Source of the DNA: an uncultured Sulfurovum sp.
GTDB lineage: Bacteria > Campylobacterota > Campylobacteria > Campylobacterales > Sulfurovaceae
Direction of reading: 5' to 3'
Length of the DNA stretch: 64,000 nucleotides
Assembly: GCA_902727855.1 (NCBI GenBank)
Contig: CACVAS010000020.1
Coordinates: 62,001-126,000 of the forward strand
The position numbers were made by a program, and so were the translations under genes. Shown in pieces: positions 42,274 to 51,904 of the stretch (its first letter is position 1; every line of letters starts with the position of its first letter). The notes under the pieces are model-generated. The model worked only from the letters and a program-made list of their open reading frames with translations. It was not told the DNA's origin and made no database searches.

Positions 42274-43140
42274 CTACTCTTTATCTGTAGATCCTCTCAT
42301 TTTATTAACAATCATCATGATTGGTAAGGCAATAGCACCAATGATTGCACCCACTAAAAGGTCACCAAATATAAATGGTATGCCCTCTACCAAGTGGTGC
42401 ACAAACTCAGAGTTGTGTATAAAAATACCCCCTGCAACTAAAAGCATAGCGATAGTTCCTATGACTGTAAGTGTCTTAATCACCTTAGGTAAAGCCAAGA
42501 CAAAGAATGTTCCAAGTTTACTCTCTCCACCATTCATAGCAATGAGTTTATATCCAAAATCATCCATACGGACAAGTAGTGCTACAATACCATAGACCCC
42601 TACAGTCGCTAAAATGGCTACAAAAGTCACTGCACCCACTTGCACGGCCATCGGTTCTGTTTTCACAGTACTGAGTGCTAGAATGATGATTTCTATAGAG
42701 AGAATAAAGTCAGTCAGTATTGCAGACTTTATTTTAGCTTCTTCCTCTGCCAATATCTCTTCTTTACTTTTTTCTTCAAGACTCTCTAGATGTTTTTTCT
42801 CATGACGGTGAAAGAAGTACTCATGAATCTTCTCCATCCCTTCATAGGCTAGGTATATTCCACCCAACATCAGTATAGGTACAATAATCCATGGGGCAAA
42901 AGCAGAAAGTAAAAATGCCAAAGGTAAAATGATAAGTTTGTTCTTAAATGAACCCTTAGTAATCTGCCAAAGTACAGGAAGTTCACGAGAAGAGGCAAAG
43001 CCTGACGCTTTTTCAGCGTTAACCGCAAGGTCATCACCCAAAATACCTGCTGTTTTTTGCGTCGCCACTTTTGACATAGTCGCCACATCATCCATAAGTA
43101 CTGAAATATCATCTAAAAGTGCTAAGAGTCCTGTTGCCAT
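42274..43140 (-). CDS. DUF808 (YedI-like) membrane protein
   Basis: The N-terminal ATGLLALLDDISVLMDDVATM, then KTAGILGDDLAVNAEK and SRELPVLWQITKGSFKNK, define the DUF808/YedI family of inner-membrane proteins. Several hydrophobic helices follow (LIILPLAFLLSAFAPWIIVP and others to the C-terminus), with a charged loop around residues 110-145 (HRHEKKHLESLEEKSKEE). At 288 aa it is the usual size. The function is unknown. It is monocistronic. Confidence 0.92.
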   Translation of the reverse strand: MATGLLALLDDISVLMDDVATMSKVATQKTAGILGDDLAVNAEKASGFASSRELPVLWQITKGSFKNKLIILPLAFLLSAFAPWIIVPILMLGGIYLAYEGMEKIHEYFFHRHEKKHLESLEEKSKEEILAEEEAKIKSAILTDFILSIEIIILALSTVKTEPMAVQVGAVTFVAILATVGVYGIVALLVRMDDFGYKLIAMNGGESKLGTFFVLALPKVIKTLTVIGTIAMLLVAGGIFIHNSEFVHHLVEGIPFIFGDLLVGAIIGAIALPIMMIVNKMRGSTDKE

Positions 43141-43355
43141 GTAAAACCTTTTTATCTATATTTATTCAATTAATTTTATGTTATTTTAGCAGTAAGATTT
43201 TAAAGCTAAATTATTAGGTTGATATAACAATTAAGATAATAATTATAATATGTGTACTTAACTAGTGGCCATTATAACACTCTAACTAAAACTTAAAAAA
43301 CTTCTTCTTCCAATAGTCCCCTATGATCTAAAAAAGTTCAAAATAAATGGTATTA

Positions 43356-43374
43356 CGTCTGAAAAAATCAGACG
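43356..43374 (-). terminator. Hairpin after the DUF2235 gene
   Basis: CGTCTGA (43356-43362) and TCAGACG (43368-43374) form a 7-bp stem with an A5 loop, 33 bp beyond the DUF2235 stop on the minus strand. The T-tract is weak, so efficiency is uncertain. Confidence 0.5.
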
Positions 43375-43407
43375 ATAATACAACGTTGTAAAAAAGTCTA
43401 ATCATTC

Positions 43408-45162
43408 TCAATCTATCTGTGTAATGATTAACTCCAATTGACCATTGTTATTATTATAAACTCTTTTACCCAATATTGTAGGTTCATTGATACTCACAAT
43501 TAATTCACCACTTACTGTTGGTGAAAATATTGTATGATTTTTAACTAACTGACCTAACCTTATTTTGTCATGACCAATTGACCCTATCAACTCTGTGTAA
43601 CCTGCAATCGTGATTTCTTCAAATGGACTTATTAAAGCCATTCCAATATGGGACACTTTAGAACCATATCTTGTAAATCTACGACCATCTTCCGGAGTTG
43701 AACATATCTCGTGATCATTCCAGTTTTTAAGCAATTTAATCTTAAAAGTGTAGCTATTATCTTTACTTAATTTTACACCAGTCTTACGTTTACTGATATT
43801 TGCATCTATCTGAATCTTACAAGGAAAAACATTCTCTATTGTGCATAAAGGTACATCTCCCATTTCTTTAACTACTGGAGAAATATATCCCTCTTCATGA
43901 GTAACACTTATATCACAGTTACCTCTATTTTTATTATAATGAAAAGTATTATTAGCTTTATTAAATTCAAAACAGTCAGACAAACTTGATGTGAGACTTT
44001 CATCTTTCCATTGTATTTCATTACATTGTCTAGGGATAACAGCTAACCTATCAATAACTGATTGATGTACAGTAAAGTTATCTAACAAATACTTCTTTTT
44101 ATATCTCGAAATTGACCTATGCATAAAACGATATCCAAATGCTAAATCAGCCTCAGGATCATGTGTTTTACCTAAAGGGTCTGCATACACTCTTGTATTC
44201 TCAGGAACGAGTCCACTTCCCCCACTCTTGTCAATTTTACTCAACATCCAATTTAATGAAACACCATCAATATCTGTATCAGCATATCCACCACCAACAT
44301 CTGAATGAGCTCCAGAAAAAAATACCTGCTGAATATCTCTATCTTTGATAATTTCGGTTCCACATTGATGTATTGATGCATTATTATCTAATAAAATAGG
44401 TGTGAATATTCGTGCCCTATCATCATCCAAAGATAATACATGTGCTACTTCTTTAGCATTACACAATTGGTCTATCATTGGGGGTTCATCTATAATTGTA
44501 ACATTCTCTTCATAATCAGGTATGGCAAGTGCTTCCACCGTATCCCAAATACCCACAAATTCAATTTGAACACGATGGTTAGAATAATATTTACCAAGTT
44601 GTGTAGCTATTCTTTTTCTTTGGTTTTTCATTATAGTGATCTTATTATCAGATGATTTCCCATCATAATCCATATAAATATCATAAACTTTTTCCACTAA
44701 CTTTTCTCTATCTTCTTTTGTTAAAGTTGACAAATCTGGTATGCCTGCTACTTGTACCAAACCGGCAAGTCTTCTTACAGCAAATGACCCTCTACTAAAA
44801 CCAAATAAATAAATTTTATTGTCTGATGTCTTATAATGAGTCGTTAAAAACTCATAGGCTTGTCTAATATCTTTTCCAAAACCAGTACCAAATATTTTGC
44901 CAAGTACAAGATAACCATTTCCCACTCCTTCTACATACGCTGACCTTATATCTGTTCTATTTTGCAATGTAATTAAATTTCTCAACTTAGATACATTTGT
45001 ATAGCTACTTTCATCATTATCAGTTCCATCAATAAAAATAACTAGTTTTTGTGCTTCATTGGTCTTAGAGATTGGTAAATGTAAAATAGGTTTTTTTGCA
45101 GAACATCCTATCAAAGCTCCTAATACTAATATTAATGATAAATACTTAATTATTCTTTTCAT
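43408..45162 (-). CDS. DUF2235 (Tle1-like) phospholipase/hydrolase lipoprotein
   Basis: A lipobox signal (LGALIGCSAKK) is followed by a DUF2235 alpha/beta-hydrolase: LVIFIDGTDNDESS, YVEGVGNG, FGTGFGKDIRQAYEFL, the nucleophile elbow LFGFSRGSFAVRR (GxSxG), and HSDVGGGYADTDI carrying a likely catalytic Asp/His. Type VI effectors of the Tle1 class share this domain, but they lack lipoprotein signals. Here no T6SS gene is near and the enzyme is predicted to be membrane-anchored. The last about 180 residues are a separate domain I do not recognise. It overlaps the upstream lipoprotein gene by 1 nt (TAATG). Confidence 0.82.
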   Translation of the reverse strand: MKRIIKYLSLILVLGALIGCSAKKPILHLPISKTNEAQKLVIFIDGTDNDESSYTNVSKLRNLITLQNRTDIRSAYVEGVGNGYLVLGKIFGTGFGKDIRQAYEFLTTHYKTSDNKIYLFGFSRGSFAVRRLAGLVQVAGIPDLSTLTKEDREKLVEKVYDIYMDYDGKSSDNKITIMKNQRKRIATQLGKYYSNHRVQIEFVGIWDTVEALAIPDYEENVTIIDEPPMIDQLCNAKEVAHVLSLDDDRARIFTPILLDNNASIHQCGTEIIKDRDIQQVFFSGAHSDVGGGYADTDIDGVSLNWMLSKIDKSGGSGLVPENTRVYADPLGKTHDPEADLAFGYRFMHRSISRYKKKYLLDNFTVHQSVIDRLAVIPRQCNEIQWKDESLTSSLSDCFEFNKANNTFHYNKNRGNCDISVTHEEGYISPVVKEMGDVPLCTIENVFPCKIQIDANISKRKTGVKLSKDNSYTFKIKLLKNWNDHEICSTPEDGRRFTRYGSKVSHIGMALISPFEEITIAGYTELIGSIGHDKIRLGQLVKNHTIFSPTVSGELIVSINEPTILGKRVYNNNNGQLELIITQID

Positions 45163-45812
45163 TATTTAACCTCCAAATCTTTAACTCTAAATAAAGAACA
45201 GGCTTTATCATAGTTTATTATGTCTACAAGTAGTTCTTCATTTGTATAGTTTTGACCTTTTGATATATTATTTTCAATACTCTGTTTAACCTCTGCTCTA
45301 TCCTTTAAATTTTTAGCCAAGTTCTCATTAAAAACCTCAAATTGACTATGACTTAATTTTAAAATACCCTTAAAATCAATTCCAAAACTAGCACCAAAAA
45401 GATTTAGACCTACAAACTGATTAGCCGTGTCATCAATCAAATTATTATAAAAGAACTTTTCTTGAAACTTTTTGCAATTATTATCTGCTATATAAAACAA
45501 ATCATTTGCCATGGCACGTAATTCTGCTTTATTCTTCTTTGAAGTGATATGTATAGTTGATAGGTTTGAGACATCTGCTATTGTATAATCTTCACATTTT
45601 CCAATGTCATCAGACACAGTCATATTTTCATCCGATTTAATACAATACAACTTTAACAATAACCTACTATAAATTGATACATTACTCCCTCCCTCTGCAT
45701 TAATATTTATATATGTAGTAGGCTTAGTCCTAAAATACTTATGGTTACAACCACCCAATAATACAGCACCTATTAAAAGTAAAAGTATCAGTTTAAAATC
45801 ATTATTCTTCAT
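45162..45812 (-). CDS. Lipoprotein partner of the DUF2235 protein, 216 aa
   Basis: The N-terminus MKNNDFKLILLLLIGAVLLGGC is a lipoprotein signal (Cys22). The next strand (TTYININAEGGSNVSIYSRLLLKLYCI) resembles the N-terminal strands of small envelope lipoproteins such as the T6SS TssJ type, and the C-terminal half is helical. I cannot assign it firmly. It is directly upstream of and translationally coupled to the DUF2235 gene, so the two probably form a periplasmic unit, possibly enzyme plus inhibitor or tether. Confidence 0.65.
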   Translation of the reverse strand: MKNNDFKLILLLLIGAVLLGGCNHKYFRTKPTTYININAEGGSNVSIYSRLLLKLYCIKSDENMTVSDDIGKCEDYTIADVSNLSTIHITSKKNKAELRAMANDLFYIADNNCKKFQEKFFYNNLIDDTANQFVGLNLFGASFGIDFKGILKLSHSQFEVFNENLAKNLKDRAEVKQSIENNISKGQNYTNEELLVDIINYDKACSLFRVKDLEVK

Positions 45813-46194
45813 CTTCTTCCCTCTCTATCATTTAGAATTATTCTTATGAACAAAAAACAACATTAACACAATTGAAACCTACAAAAAAGTTCAAAATTGA
45901 TGATTTTATTTAATGTCCAAACCACATTTTGTAAACCATTACATTGATTTACTATTACAAATACAATTACGCAATTAACTTTACATAAACTGTATTATTA
46001 GTTAAGTATAATGGAAATATGTGACATTTTATGACAAATATATTCATTTCTTTTATTTAATCAACATAGGAAAACCTCATGAACATAATTAAGATTGAAC
46101 TTGTGTAGTGTGTAGAGAGTTAATATAATCTATCCTATTTAATTTCAATACGATATAATCTCACTACTATTTATATCGTTACAAAGGTTCTAAA
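45813..46194. other. AT-rich intergenic region with the glmU promoter
   Basis: This 382-bp gap lies between divergent units. TATAAT at 46154-46159 is a likely -10 box for glmU. A nine-codon frame with an AGGAAAA Shine-Dalgarno (46079-46108) may be a gene remnant or leader peptide. Nothing else convincing is seen. Confidence 0.4.
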
Positions 46195-47487
46195 ATGTCA
46201 CTTTCTGTTGTAATACTCGCCGCTGGTAAAGGCACACGTATGAAGTCTACTACTCCTAAGGTACTACATGAAATTTCTGGAAAATCTATGCTTTTTCATG
46301 CTATAGACGCAGCCAAAGAAATATCTGACGACATCACCGTTGTACTCTACCACCAAGCAGAACGCATTCAAGAGCAGATAGAGGCTCACTATGAAAATGT
46401 ATGTTTTCATATGCAAGATGTCGCTACCTACCCTGGTACTGGTGGAGCCATGAAAGGTGTGCAAACGAAGAATGAACGTACGCTCATTCTTAATGGTGAC
46501 ATGCCACTCATTACGAAAGACTCTTTACTAGCCCTTACCTCTGGAGAGGCAGATATCAATATGTCTGTCATAAAATTAGAAAATCCAACTGGCTATGGTC
46601 GCGTCATCATAAAAGATGAAAAAGTACTAGAGATAGTAGAACAAAAAGATTGTAATGAGGCACAACTGCTGACACATACAGTCAATGCTGGTATTTACGC
46701 AGTCAATACCAGCCTACTAGAACAGTACATCCCTGCTCTTTCCAATGACAATGCTCAAGCAGAGTATTACCTTACCGATATTGTAAAAATGGCAGTAGAT
46801 GAGAACAAAATTGTTAACCCTATTTACGTCGAAGAAGAAGAGTTTAAAGGGGTAAACTCAAAACTTGATTTAGCAGCAGCTGAAGTGATTCACCAAAATC
46901 GTATAAAAAAGAACCTTATGATGGCTGGTGTGAGTATGCGTTTGCCAGACACCATTTACGTAGATTCGCGTGCAACCTTTGAAGGGGAATGTATGTTAGA
47001 AAATGGCGTAAGTATTTTAGGTACTTCACACATAGTTTCTTCTCACATCAAAGCACACTCAGTTGTAGAAGACGCAAACATCACCAACTCTGATGTAGGC
47101 CCCATGGGACGAGTGCGTCCAAACTCTGTACTTGTAGACACACACATAGGTAACTTTGTAGAAGTCAAAAAGTCTACACTCACCGGTGTGAAAGCTGGGC
47201 ATCTCTCTTACATCGGAGATGCTACCATAGAAGAGGGCTCAAACATAGGTGCTGGTGTTATTACATGTAACTATGATGGTAAAAATAAATTTCAAACTCA
47301 CATAGGTAAAAATGTTTTTGTAGGCTCAGACACACAACTTGTAGCCCCTGTTAACATAGCTGATGATGTCATGATAGCAGCAGGTACAACTGTTACAAAA
47401 GATGCAAACTCGGGAGAACTCGTACTCTCACGCACGGCACAAAAAAGTATTAAAAACTTCTTTTATAAGTTTTTTGCAAAGGGTTAG
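46195..47487 (+). CDS. glmU: Bifunctional GlmU (UDP-GlcNAc pyrophosphorylase / GlcN-1-P acetyltransferase)
   Basis: GlmU acetylates glucosamine-1-phosphate and then makes UDP-GlcNAc for peptidoglycan and lipid A. The uridyltransferase domain has LAAGKGTRMKS and LNGDMPLI; the C-terminal left-handed beta-helix contains GVSILGTSHI, VEVKKSTLTG, HLSYIGDA and VITCNYDG, with GSDTQLVAPV. At 430 aa it is full length. It heads a rightward run of six tightly packed genes. Confidence 0.96.
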   Translation: MSLSVVILAAGKGTRMKSTTPKVLHEISGKSMLFHAIDAAKEISDDITVVLYHQAERIQEQIEAHYENVCFHMQDVATYPGTGGAMKGVQTKNERTLILNGDMPLITKDSLLALTSGEADINMSVIKLENPTGYGRVIIKDEKVLEIVEQKDCNEAQLLTHTVNAGIYAVNTSLLEQYIPALSNDNAQAEYYLTDIVKMAVDENKIVNPIYVEEEEFKGVNSKLDLAAAEVIHQNRIKKNLMMAGVSMRLPDTIYVDSRATFEGECMLENGVSILGTSHIVSSHIKAHSVVEDANITNSDVGPMGRVRPNSVLVDTHIGNFVEVKKSTLTGVKAGHLSYIGDATIEEGSNIGAGVITCNYDGKNKFQTHIGKNVFVGSDTQLVAPVNIADDVMIAAGTTVTKDANSGELVLSRTAQKSIKNFFYKFFAKG

Positions 47488-47488
47488 T

Positions 47489-48712
47489 ATGCAAGTTGAT
47501 TTAAAAGGTAAATCCATCCTACTTGGTGTCACAGGAAGTATCTCAGCCTATAAAGCGTGTGACATTGCAAGACTTTTTGTAAAAGCAGGTGCGCAAGTGC
47601 ATGTAGTTATGACAGCCAGTAGCGAGCGTTTTGTCTCTGCACTTACCTTTGAAGCGCTTACACGTAATCCCGTACTTACAGACACTTCAGAGAGTTGGAG
47701 CAGTGACCTTAACCACATAGACATAGGTAAAAAATGTGACCTATTTCTTATTTCGCCTTGTTCTGCCAATACCATTAACAAACTCTCTCAAGGCATTGCA
47801 GACAATATACTCACTCAAACTGCCCTTGCTTTTACCAAAGAGATGCTCATCGCACCTGCAGCAAATACCTATATGCTTTCAGACCCTGCCACCTTAAAAA
47901 GTATTCAGACTTTACGTGACAACAATGTTACTATTATTGAAGCACAAGAAAAATTACTTGCTTGTGGTGATGTAGGGTCAGGTGCCTTGGCTGAACCAAG
48001 TGAAGTTTTTTATGCTGCAGCCAGAACACTTTTAAAAGAGTCTTTTTGGGAAAACAGACAAGTAGTTGTTACTGGTGGAGGGAGTAGAGAAAAGATAGAT
48101 GAAGTGCGATACATCTCTAACTTCTCTTCGGGAAAAATGGCCAAATCACTTTGTCTCGCTTTATATCTCAAAGGTGCAGATGTCTCTTACATTACTTCCA
48201 TGGGAGCAGAAGGGTTACCTTTAAACATTAAAGTCAAGCACTTTGAAGATGCCGAGGCACTTTTGGAACAGACACAAATGGCTCTAGATATGGCTAAAAT
48301 AAACTCAAGTCAAGAACCCTACTTGTTCATGGTAGCAGCAGTCGCAGACTTTAAGCCCAAATCTCCTAAAAAAGGTAAACTCAAAAAGTCTGCATTAGGC
48401 GAGATTTGGAATGTAGAACTCACACAAAATCCAGATGTACTCTCCACTCTTAAAAGAGACGGCGTAACAACCATTGGGTTCAAAGCAGAAATGGACAACA
48501 AAGAGGGACTGAACAATGCAGTAAAACTCTTAACACAAAAGTCTGTCGATGCAGTATGCTATAACTTGCTCAAAGATGCAAAAAGTTTTGGTGGAGATGA
48601 AAATGAAATTACGTTTATCACAAAGGATACGCAAATACCTTTAGGACGTGCCGACAAACTATCACTCTCTTTTAACATACTTACTCAGTCAAAGGAACTC
48701 TCTAGTGAATAG
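47489..48712 (+). CDS. coaBC: Bifunctional CoaBC (phosphopantothenoylcysteine synthetase/decarboxylase)
   Basis: CoaBC carries out two consecutive steps of coenzyme A synthesis. The N-terminal FMN-dependent decarboxylase domain has LGVTGSISAYKACD, SPCSANTINKLSQGIADN and APAANTYM; the C-terminal synthetase domain has VTGGGSREKIDEVRYISNFS and ADFKPKSPKKGKLKK. The start at 47489 follows AAAGG and lies 1 nt after the glmU stop; the frame runs 29 codons into glmU but that stretch is not CoaC-like. The length is 407 aa. Confidence 0.95.
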   Translation: MQVDLKGKSILLGVTGSISAYKACDIARLFVKAGAQVHVVMTASSERFVSALTFEALTRNPVLTDTSESWSSDLNHIDIGKKCDLFLISPCSANTINKLSQGIADNILTQTALAFTKEMLIAPAANTYMLSDPATLKSIQTLRDNNVTIIEAQEKLLACGDVGSGALAEPSEVFYAAARTLLKESFWENRQVVVTGGGSREKIDEVRYISNFSSGKMAKSLCLALYLKGADVSYITSMGAEGLPLNIKVKHFEDAEALLEQTQMALDMAKINSSQEPYLFMVAAVADFKPKSPKKGKLKKSALGEIWNVELTQNPDVLSTLKRDGVTTIGFKAEMDNKEGLNNAVKLLTQKSVDAVCYNLLKDAKSFGGDENEITFITKDTQIPLGRADKLSLSFNILTQSKELSSE

Positions 48713-49394
48713 TGCTCCTTTGAAAAACCTTGCCATTATTATGGATGGTAATGGACGTTGGGCAAAAGAACGTGGACTATCTCGTACAAAAGGTCATGAA
48801 GCTGGTGCAGAGACGATACGTGATATTACAACATACTGTGCTAAACACCCAGAGATAGAAACAGCTACTTTTTATGCCTTTAGTACAGAAAATTGGAAGC
48901 GTCCTAAACTTGAAGTTGATTTTCTTATGAAGTTGCTAAGTAAATATTTGAAAAATGAACTTAAAACCTACCAAGAAAATGGCATACGGTTTAAAGCTAT
49001 TGGTGACATACATGCTTTTTCTCCCGCCTTACAAAAACGTATCAAAGAGACTGAGTCACTTACCAAAGACAATACAAATCTCACACAAATCCTTGCACTC
49101 AACTATGGAGGTCGCGCAGAGATAACCCACTCAGTGAACAGTCTCATAGAAGAAGGTAAAACGCACTTGACGGAAGAAGATATCTCCTCTGCACTACAAA
49201 CACCCTACAGTGACATAGATCTTCTCATACGTACCTCAGGAGAAGAACGCATCTCCAACTTTTTACTGTGGCAACTAAGTTATGCTGAGTTATCATTCAC
49301 CTCTACACTATGGCCTGACTTTTCTTCAAAAGAACTGAAAAGTATACTCTCTTCATTTAAAAACCGTTCAAGACGTTTTGGTGGACTTAAGTAA
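48705..49394 (+). CDS. uppS: Undecaprenyl diphosphate synthase
   Basis: This cis-prenyltransferase makes C55-PP, the lipid carrier for cell-wall synthesis. IIMDGNGRWAKERG carries the catalytic Asp, with FYAFSTENWKRP, ALNYGGRAEI and LLIRTSGEERISNFLLWQ. At 229 aa it is complete. The GTG start at 48705 follows AAGGAACTCTCTA and overlaps the coaBC end by 8 bp; the frame is open 19 codons further upstream but the extension is out of family. Confidence 0.95.
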   Translation: MNSAPLKNLAIIMDGNGRWAKERGLSRTKGHEAGAETIRDITTYCAKHPEIETATFYAFSTENWKRPKLEVDFLMKLLSKYLKNELKTYQENGIRFKAIGDIHAFSPALQKRIKETESLTKDNTNLTQILALNYGGRAEITHSVNSLIEEGKTHLTEEDISSALQTPYSDIDLLIRTSGEERISNFLLWQLSYAELSFTSTLWPDFSSKELKSILSSFKNRSRRFGGLK

Positions 49395-50128
49395 TGGAAC
49401 TTCTCATCATATTTTTTGTTTTTATCTTTGGTATTATGATAGGTTCATTTTTGAACGTAGTTATCTACCGTGTACCCAAAGACGAAAGCATCGTTTTTCC
49501 TGCATCAAAATGCCAATCGTGTCAAACAGCGCTTAAGTGGTATCATAATATACCTCTATTTTCTTGGCTATTTTTAGGTGGGAAATGTGCATTTTGTAAA
49601 GAAGAAATTTCAAAACAATATCCTGTGGTTGAATTACTTACAGGACTACTATTTGTTGCCTTGTTTATGAAGCTTGGTTTAGTCTGGTACTTACCATTTG
49701 TTGCCGCATCATTTGCAGCACTTTTGGCGTTAGTGATGATAGACTTTAAGTATATGGCCGTACCTGACAGTATCAATTTTGCCGCACTGCTCTTTGCGGT
49801 CATACAACCAAACTTTATAGACGCAGCTCTTTATGCACTCATAGCAGCTGGAGGACTCTATATGGTAGGGTTACTCTCGTCATTTTTAGCTAGAAGACAA
49901 GCCATGGGTGGCGCAGATGTGATTGTAGCTGGAACTATGGGTGCACTGCTAGGTTTTCCCAACTTCTTTGTAGCTATTTTTCTTTCTGCTATACTTGCAA
50001 TGCTTCCTGCAATGATATGGAGAGAAAAGGGTGTACCGTTTGTACCTTTTTTAGCACTTGCAACATTTATAGTCTATCTCTATAGTACAGAAGCGACAGA
50101 ACTTTTGGAGAAAATAATCTATGGTTAA
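49394..50128 (+). CDS. Type IV prepilin peptidase / leader peptidase (A24)
   Basis: This membrane aspartic peptidase cleaves and may N-methylate prepilin-like proteins. The N-terminal GSFLNVVIYRVP is followed by the zinc-like cytosolic loop with CQSCQ..LKWYHNIPLFSWL and CAFC, then SKQYPVVELLTG. Catalytic aspartates are in VMIDFKYMAVPD and MGGADVIVAG (GxGD-like, here GGAD). At 244 aa with about seven helices it is full length. It overlaps uppS by 1 nt. No pilin genes are nearby. Confidence 0.93.
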   Translation: MELLIIFFVFIFGIMIGSFLNVVIYRVPKDESIVFPASKCQSCQTALKWYHNIPLFSWLFLGGKCAFCKEEISKQYPVVELLTGLLFVALFMKLGLVWYLPFVAASFAALLALVMIDFKYMAVPDSINFAALLFAVIQPNFIDAALYALIAAGGLYMVGLLSSFLARRQAMGGADVIVAGTMGALLGFPNFFVAIFLSAILAMLPAMIWREKGVPFVPFLALATFIVYLYSTEATELLEKIIYG

Positions 50129-51140
50129 TGCAAAAGGCTTTATTTCATCAAATTTTACTAAAACATTTTTTACTATATTTATGCCTTTTTTTCTTATTAT
50201 TTCACTGGTTTATTTGGTACGTATCTCTTCACTAACCTCACAAATACAAATTACATTTACTGAACTTTTTCAACTCTATAGTTATTCTGTTCCTGATATT
50301 ATCTTTTATACCCTACCCATCTCATTTATTGCTGCACTTACCAATGTACTTTTAAAACTGTCACAAAGTAATGAACTCATTGCCCTCTACGCTTTAGGTT
50401 TAAAAGCAACAAAAGTACTACGATCTTTACTCTTACTAGGACTATTGTTTTCCATACTTTTAGCGGCTATATCTTTTTTGGCAATGCCTTTAAGTAAACA
50501 ACTCTACAAAGAGTTTAAATCGTCTAAAAAAGCCGATGCAAAACTACATATTGTAGCTGGGAAGCTAGGACAAAAGTTTGGTGACTACTACATTTATGTC
50601 AAAGAAAATAAAGAAGATAAATTTGAAGATGTCGTCATTTATAATAGAACAAAACAAAATGAAGAGCAGTTTTTCTCTTCAAGAGAAGGCGTAGTAAACA
50701 AGGTAGATGGTATCACGTCTTTACAACTTGGAGATGGCTATGGATATACATTTAGTGATAAAAAACTACAACAATCAAAATATCAGAGCTTAGAAGTCTA
50801 TGACAATAAAAAGAAAAAAATCTTTAAGTTTAATGACATTTTACAATACTGGGGGCAAGCTAAGACAAACAAGAAAAGACTACATCGCATGCTCTTTTTT
50901 GGCTTTGTAAGTCTTATCCCTCTACTTTCAGTCTATTTGATTGCAGCATTTAGTATGATAAACCCTCGCTATCAAGAAGGACACTCTTTTATGATTATAC
51001 TTTTAACCAGTGTTGGACTCTACTTTGTAGCCTCATCACTAGAAAAGTGGGGTAAATTTTCATACCTTTTTATTGCCGTTATCTCTGTCTACTTACTCGG
51101 TAGATGGCTCTTTTATAAACGAGTCTCAAAGTATTTTTAA
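50121..51140 (+). CDS. lptF: LptF/LptG-type permease of the LPS export ABC transporter
   Basis: The protein has three N-terminal membrane helices, a periplasmic beta-jellyroll (about residues 125-245, DYYIYVKENKEDKFEDVVIYN), and three C-terminal helices (LLSVYLIAAFSMINPRYQ, SFMIILLTSVGLYFV). This is the YjgP/YjgQ layout of the permease that extracts LPS from the inner membrane. The length is 339 aa. It overlaps the prepilin peptidase gene by 8 bp and truA by 1 bp. LptF versus LptG cannot be fixed by eye. Confidence 0.88.
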   Translation: MVNAKGFISSNFTKTFFTIFMPFFLIISLVYLVRISSLTSQIQITFTELFQLYSYSVPDIIFYTLPISFIAALTNVLLKLSQSNELIALYALGLKATKVLRSLLLLGLLFSILLAAISFLAMPLSKQLYKEFKSSKKADAKLHIVAGKLGQKFGDYYIYVKENKEDKFEDVVIYNRTKQNEEQFFSSREGVVNKVDGITSLQLGDGYGYTFSDKKLQQSKYQSLEVYDNKKKKIFKFNDILQYWGQAKTNKKRLHRMLFFGFVSLIPLLSVYLIAAFSMINPRYQEGHSFMIILLTSVGLYFVASSLEKWGKFSYLFIAVISVYLLGRWLFYKRVSKYF

Positions 51141-51865
51141 TGTCTAGGGTTAAGGCTGTCATCTCCTATGATGGGAGTGCTTACTATGGCTTTCAAAAGC
51201 AAACATCCACCACACAAACCATTACCCATAAAATAGAAAATGGCCTTAAATCTTTGCATATACAAAGTGCTATTGTTGGTTCTGGCCGTACAGATGCAGG
51301 AGTGCATGCAACAGGACAGGTTATACACTTTGATATACCAGATTATTGGAATGATTTACAAAAATTAAAACTAAACCTAAACAGAAAACTCAATGATATA
51401 CAATGTAAACATATCACCCTAGTAGAAGATGCCTTTCATGCACGTTTCTCTGCTAAGAAACGTCTTTACCGTTATGTATTTAAAACGTCTAAACCTTCAG
51501 TTTTTGAACAAAAATACATTTCATACTACAAACCTTTTAATGTGTTTGCATTACAAGATGCGTTATCATCCTTTATTGGCAAACATGATTTTGATTATTT
51601 TCGCAAATCTGGTACAGATACCCATACAAGTACAAGAGAAGTCTATAAGGCATTTTATAGACAAAGAGGACCATACCACTTCATCTATTTTGAAGCGAAT
51701 GGATTTTTACGTTCACAAGTACGTATGATGGTTGAATCTGCTATGCTCGTTGCTAAAGGTGAACTCTCAAAAGAGCAACTTTTACAACAACTCGCATGCA
51801 AACAAAAGTCCACCACCACACTTGCACCCCCACAAGGGCTTTATTTGGCTAAAATTATCTATTAA
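51140..51865 (+). CDS. truA: tRNA pseudouridine(38-40) synthase
   Basis: TruA converts uridines 38-40 of the tRNA anticodon arm to pseudouridine. VISYDGSAYYGFQKQ, VGSGRTDAGVHATGQVIHFD (with the catalytic Asp), HARFSAKKRLYRYV and ANGFLRSQVRMM are all present in 241 aa. It starts in a TAATG overlap with lptF and closes the six-gene run beginning at glmU. Confidence 0.95.
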   Translation: MSRVKAVISYDGSAYYGFQKQTSTTQTITHKIENGLKSLHIQSAIVGSGRTDAGVHATGQVIHFDIPDYWNDLQKLKLNLNRKLNDIQCKHITLVEDAFHARFSAKKRLYRYVFKTSKPSVFEQKYISYYKPFNVFALQDALSSFIGKHDFDYFRKSGTDTHTSTREVYKAFYRQRGPYHFIYFEANGFLRSQVRMMVESAMLVAKGELSKEQLLQQLACKQKSTTTLAPPQGLYLAKIIY

Positions 51866-51904
51866 TTTCACTTTTTATTCACTTTAGTTCGATAAAATCT
51901 AATT

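Noticed and set aside
43408..45162. Type VI secretion effector with immunity gene
   Set aside because: No T6SS structural, VgrG or PAAR gene is in the window, and both proteins carry lipoprotein signals, which effectors of the Tle1 class lack.
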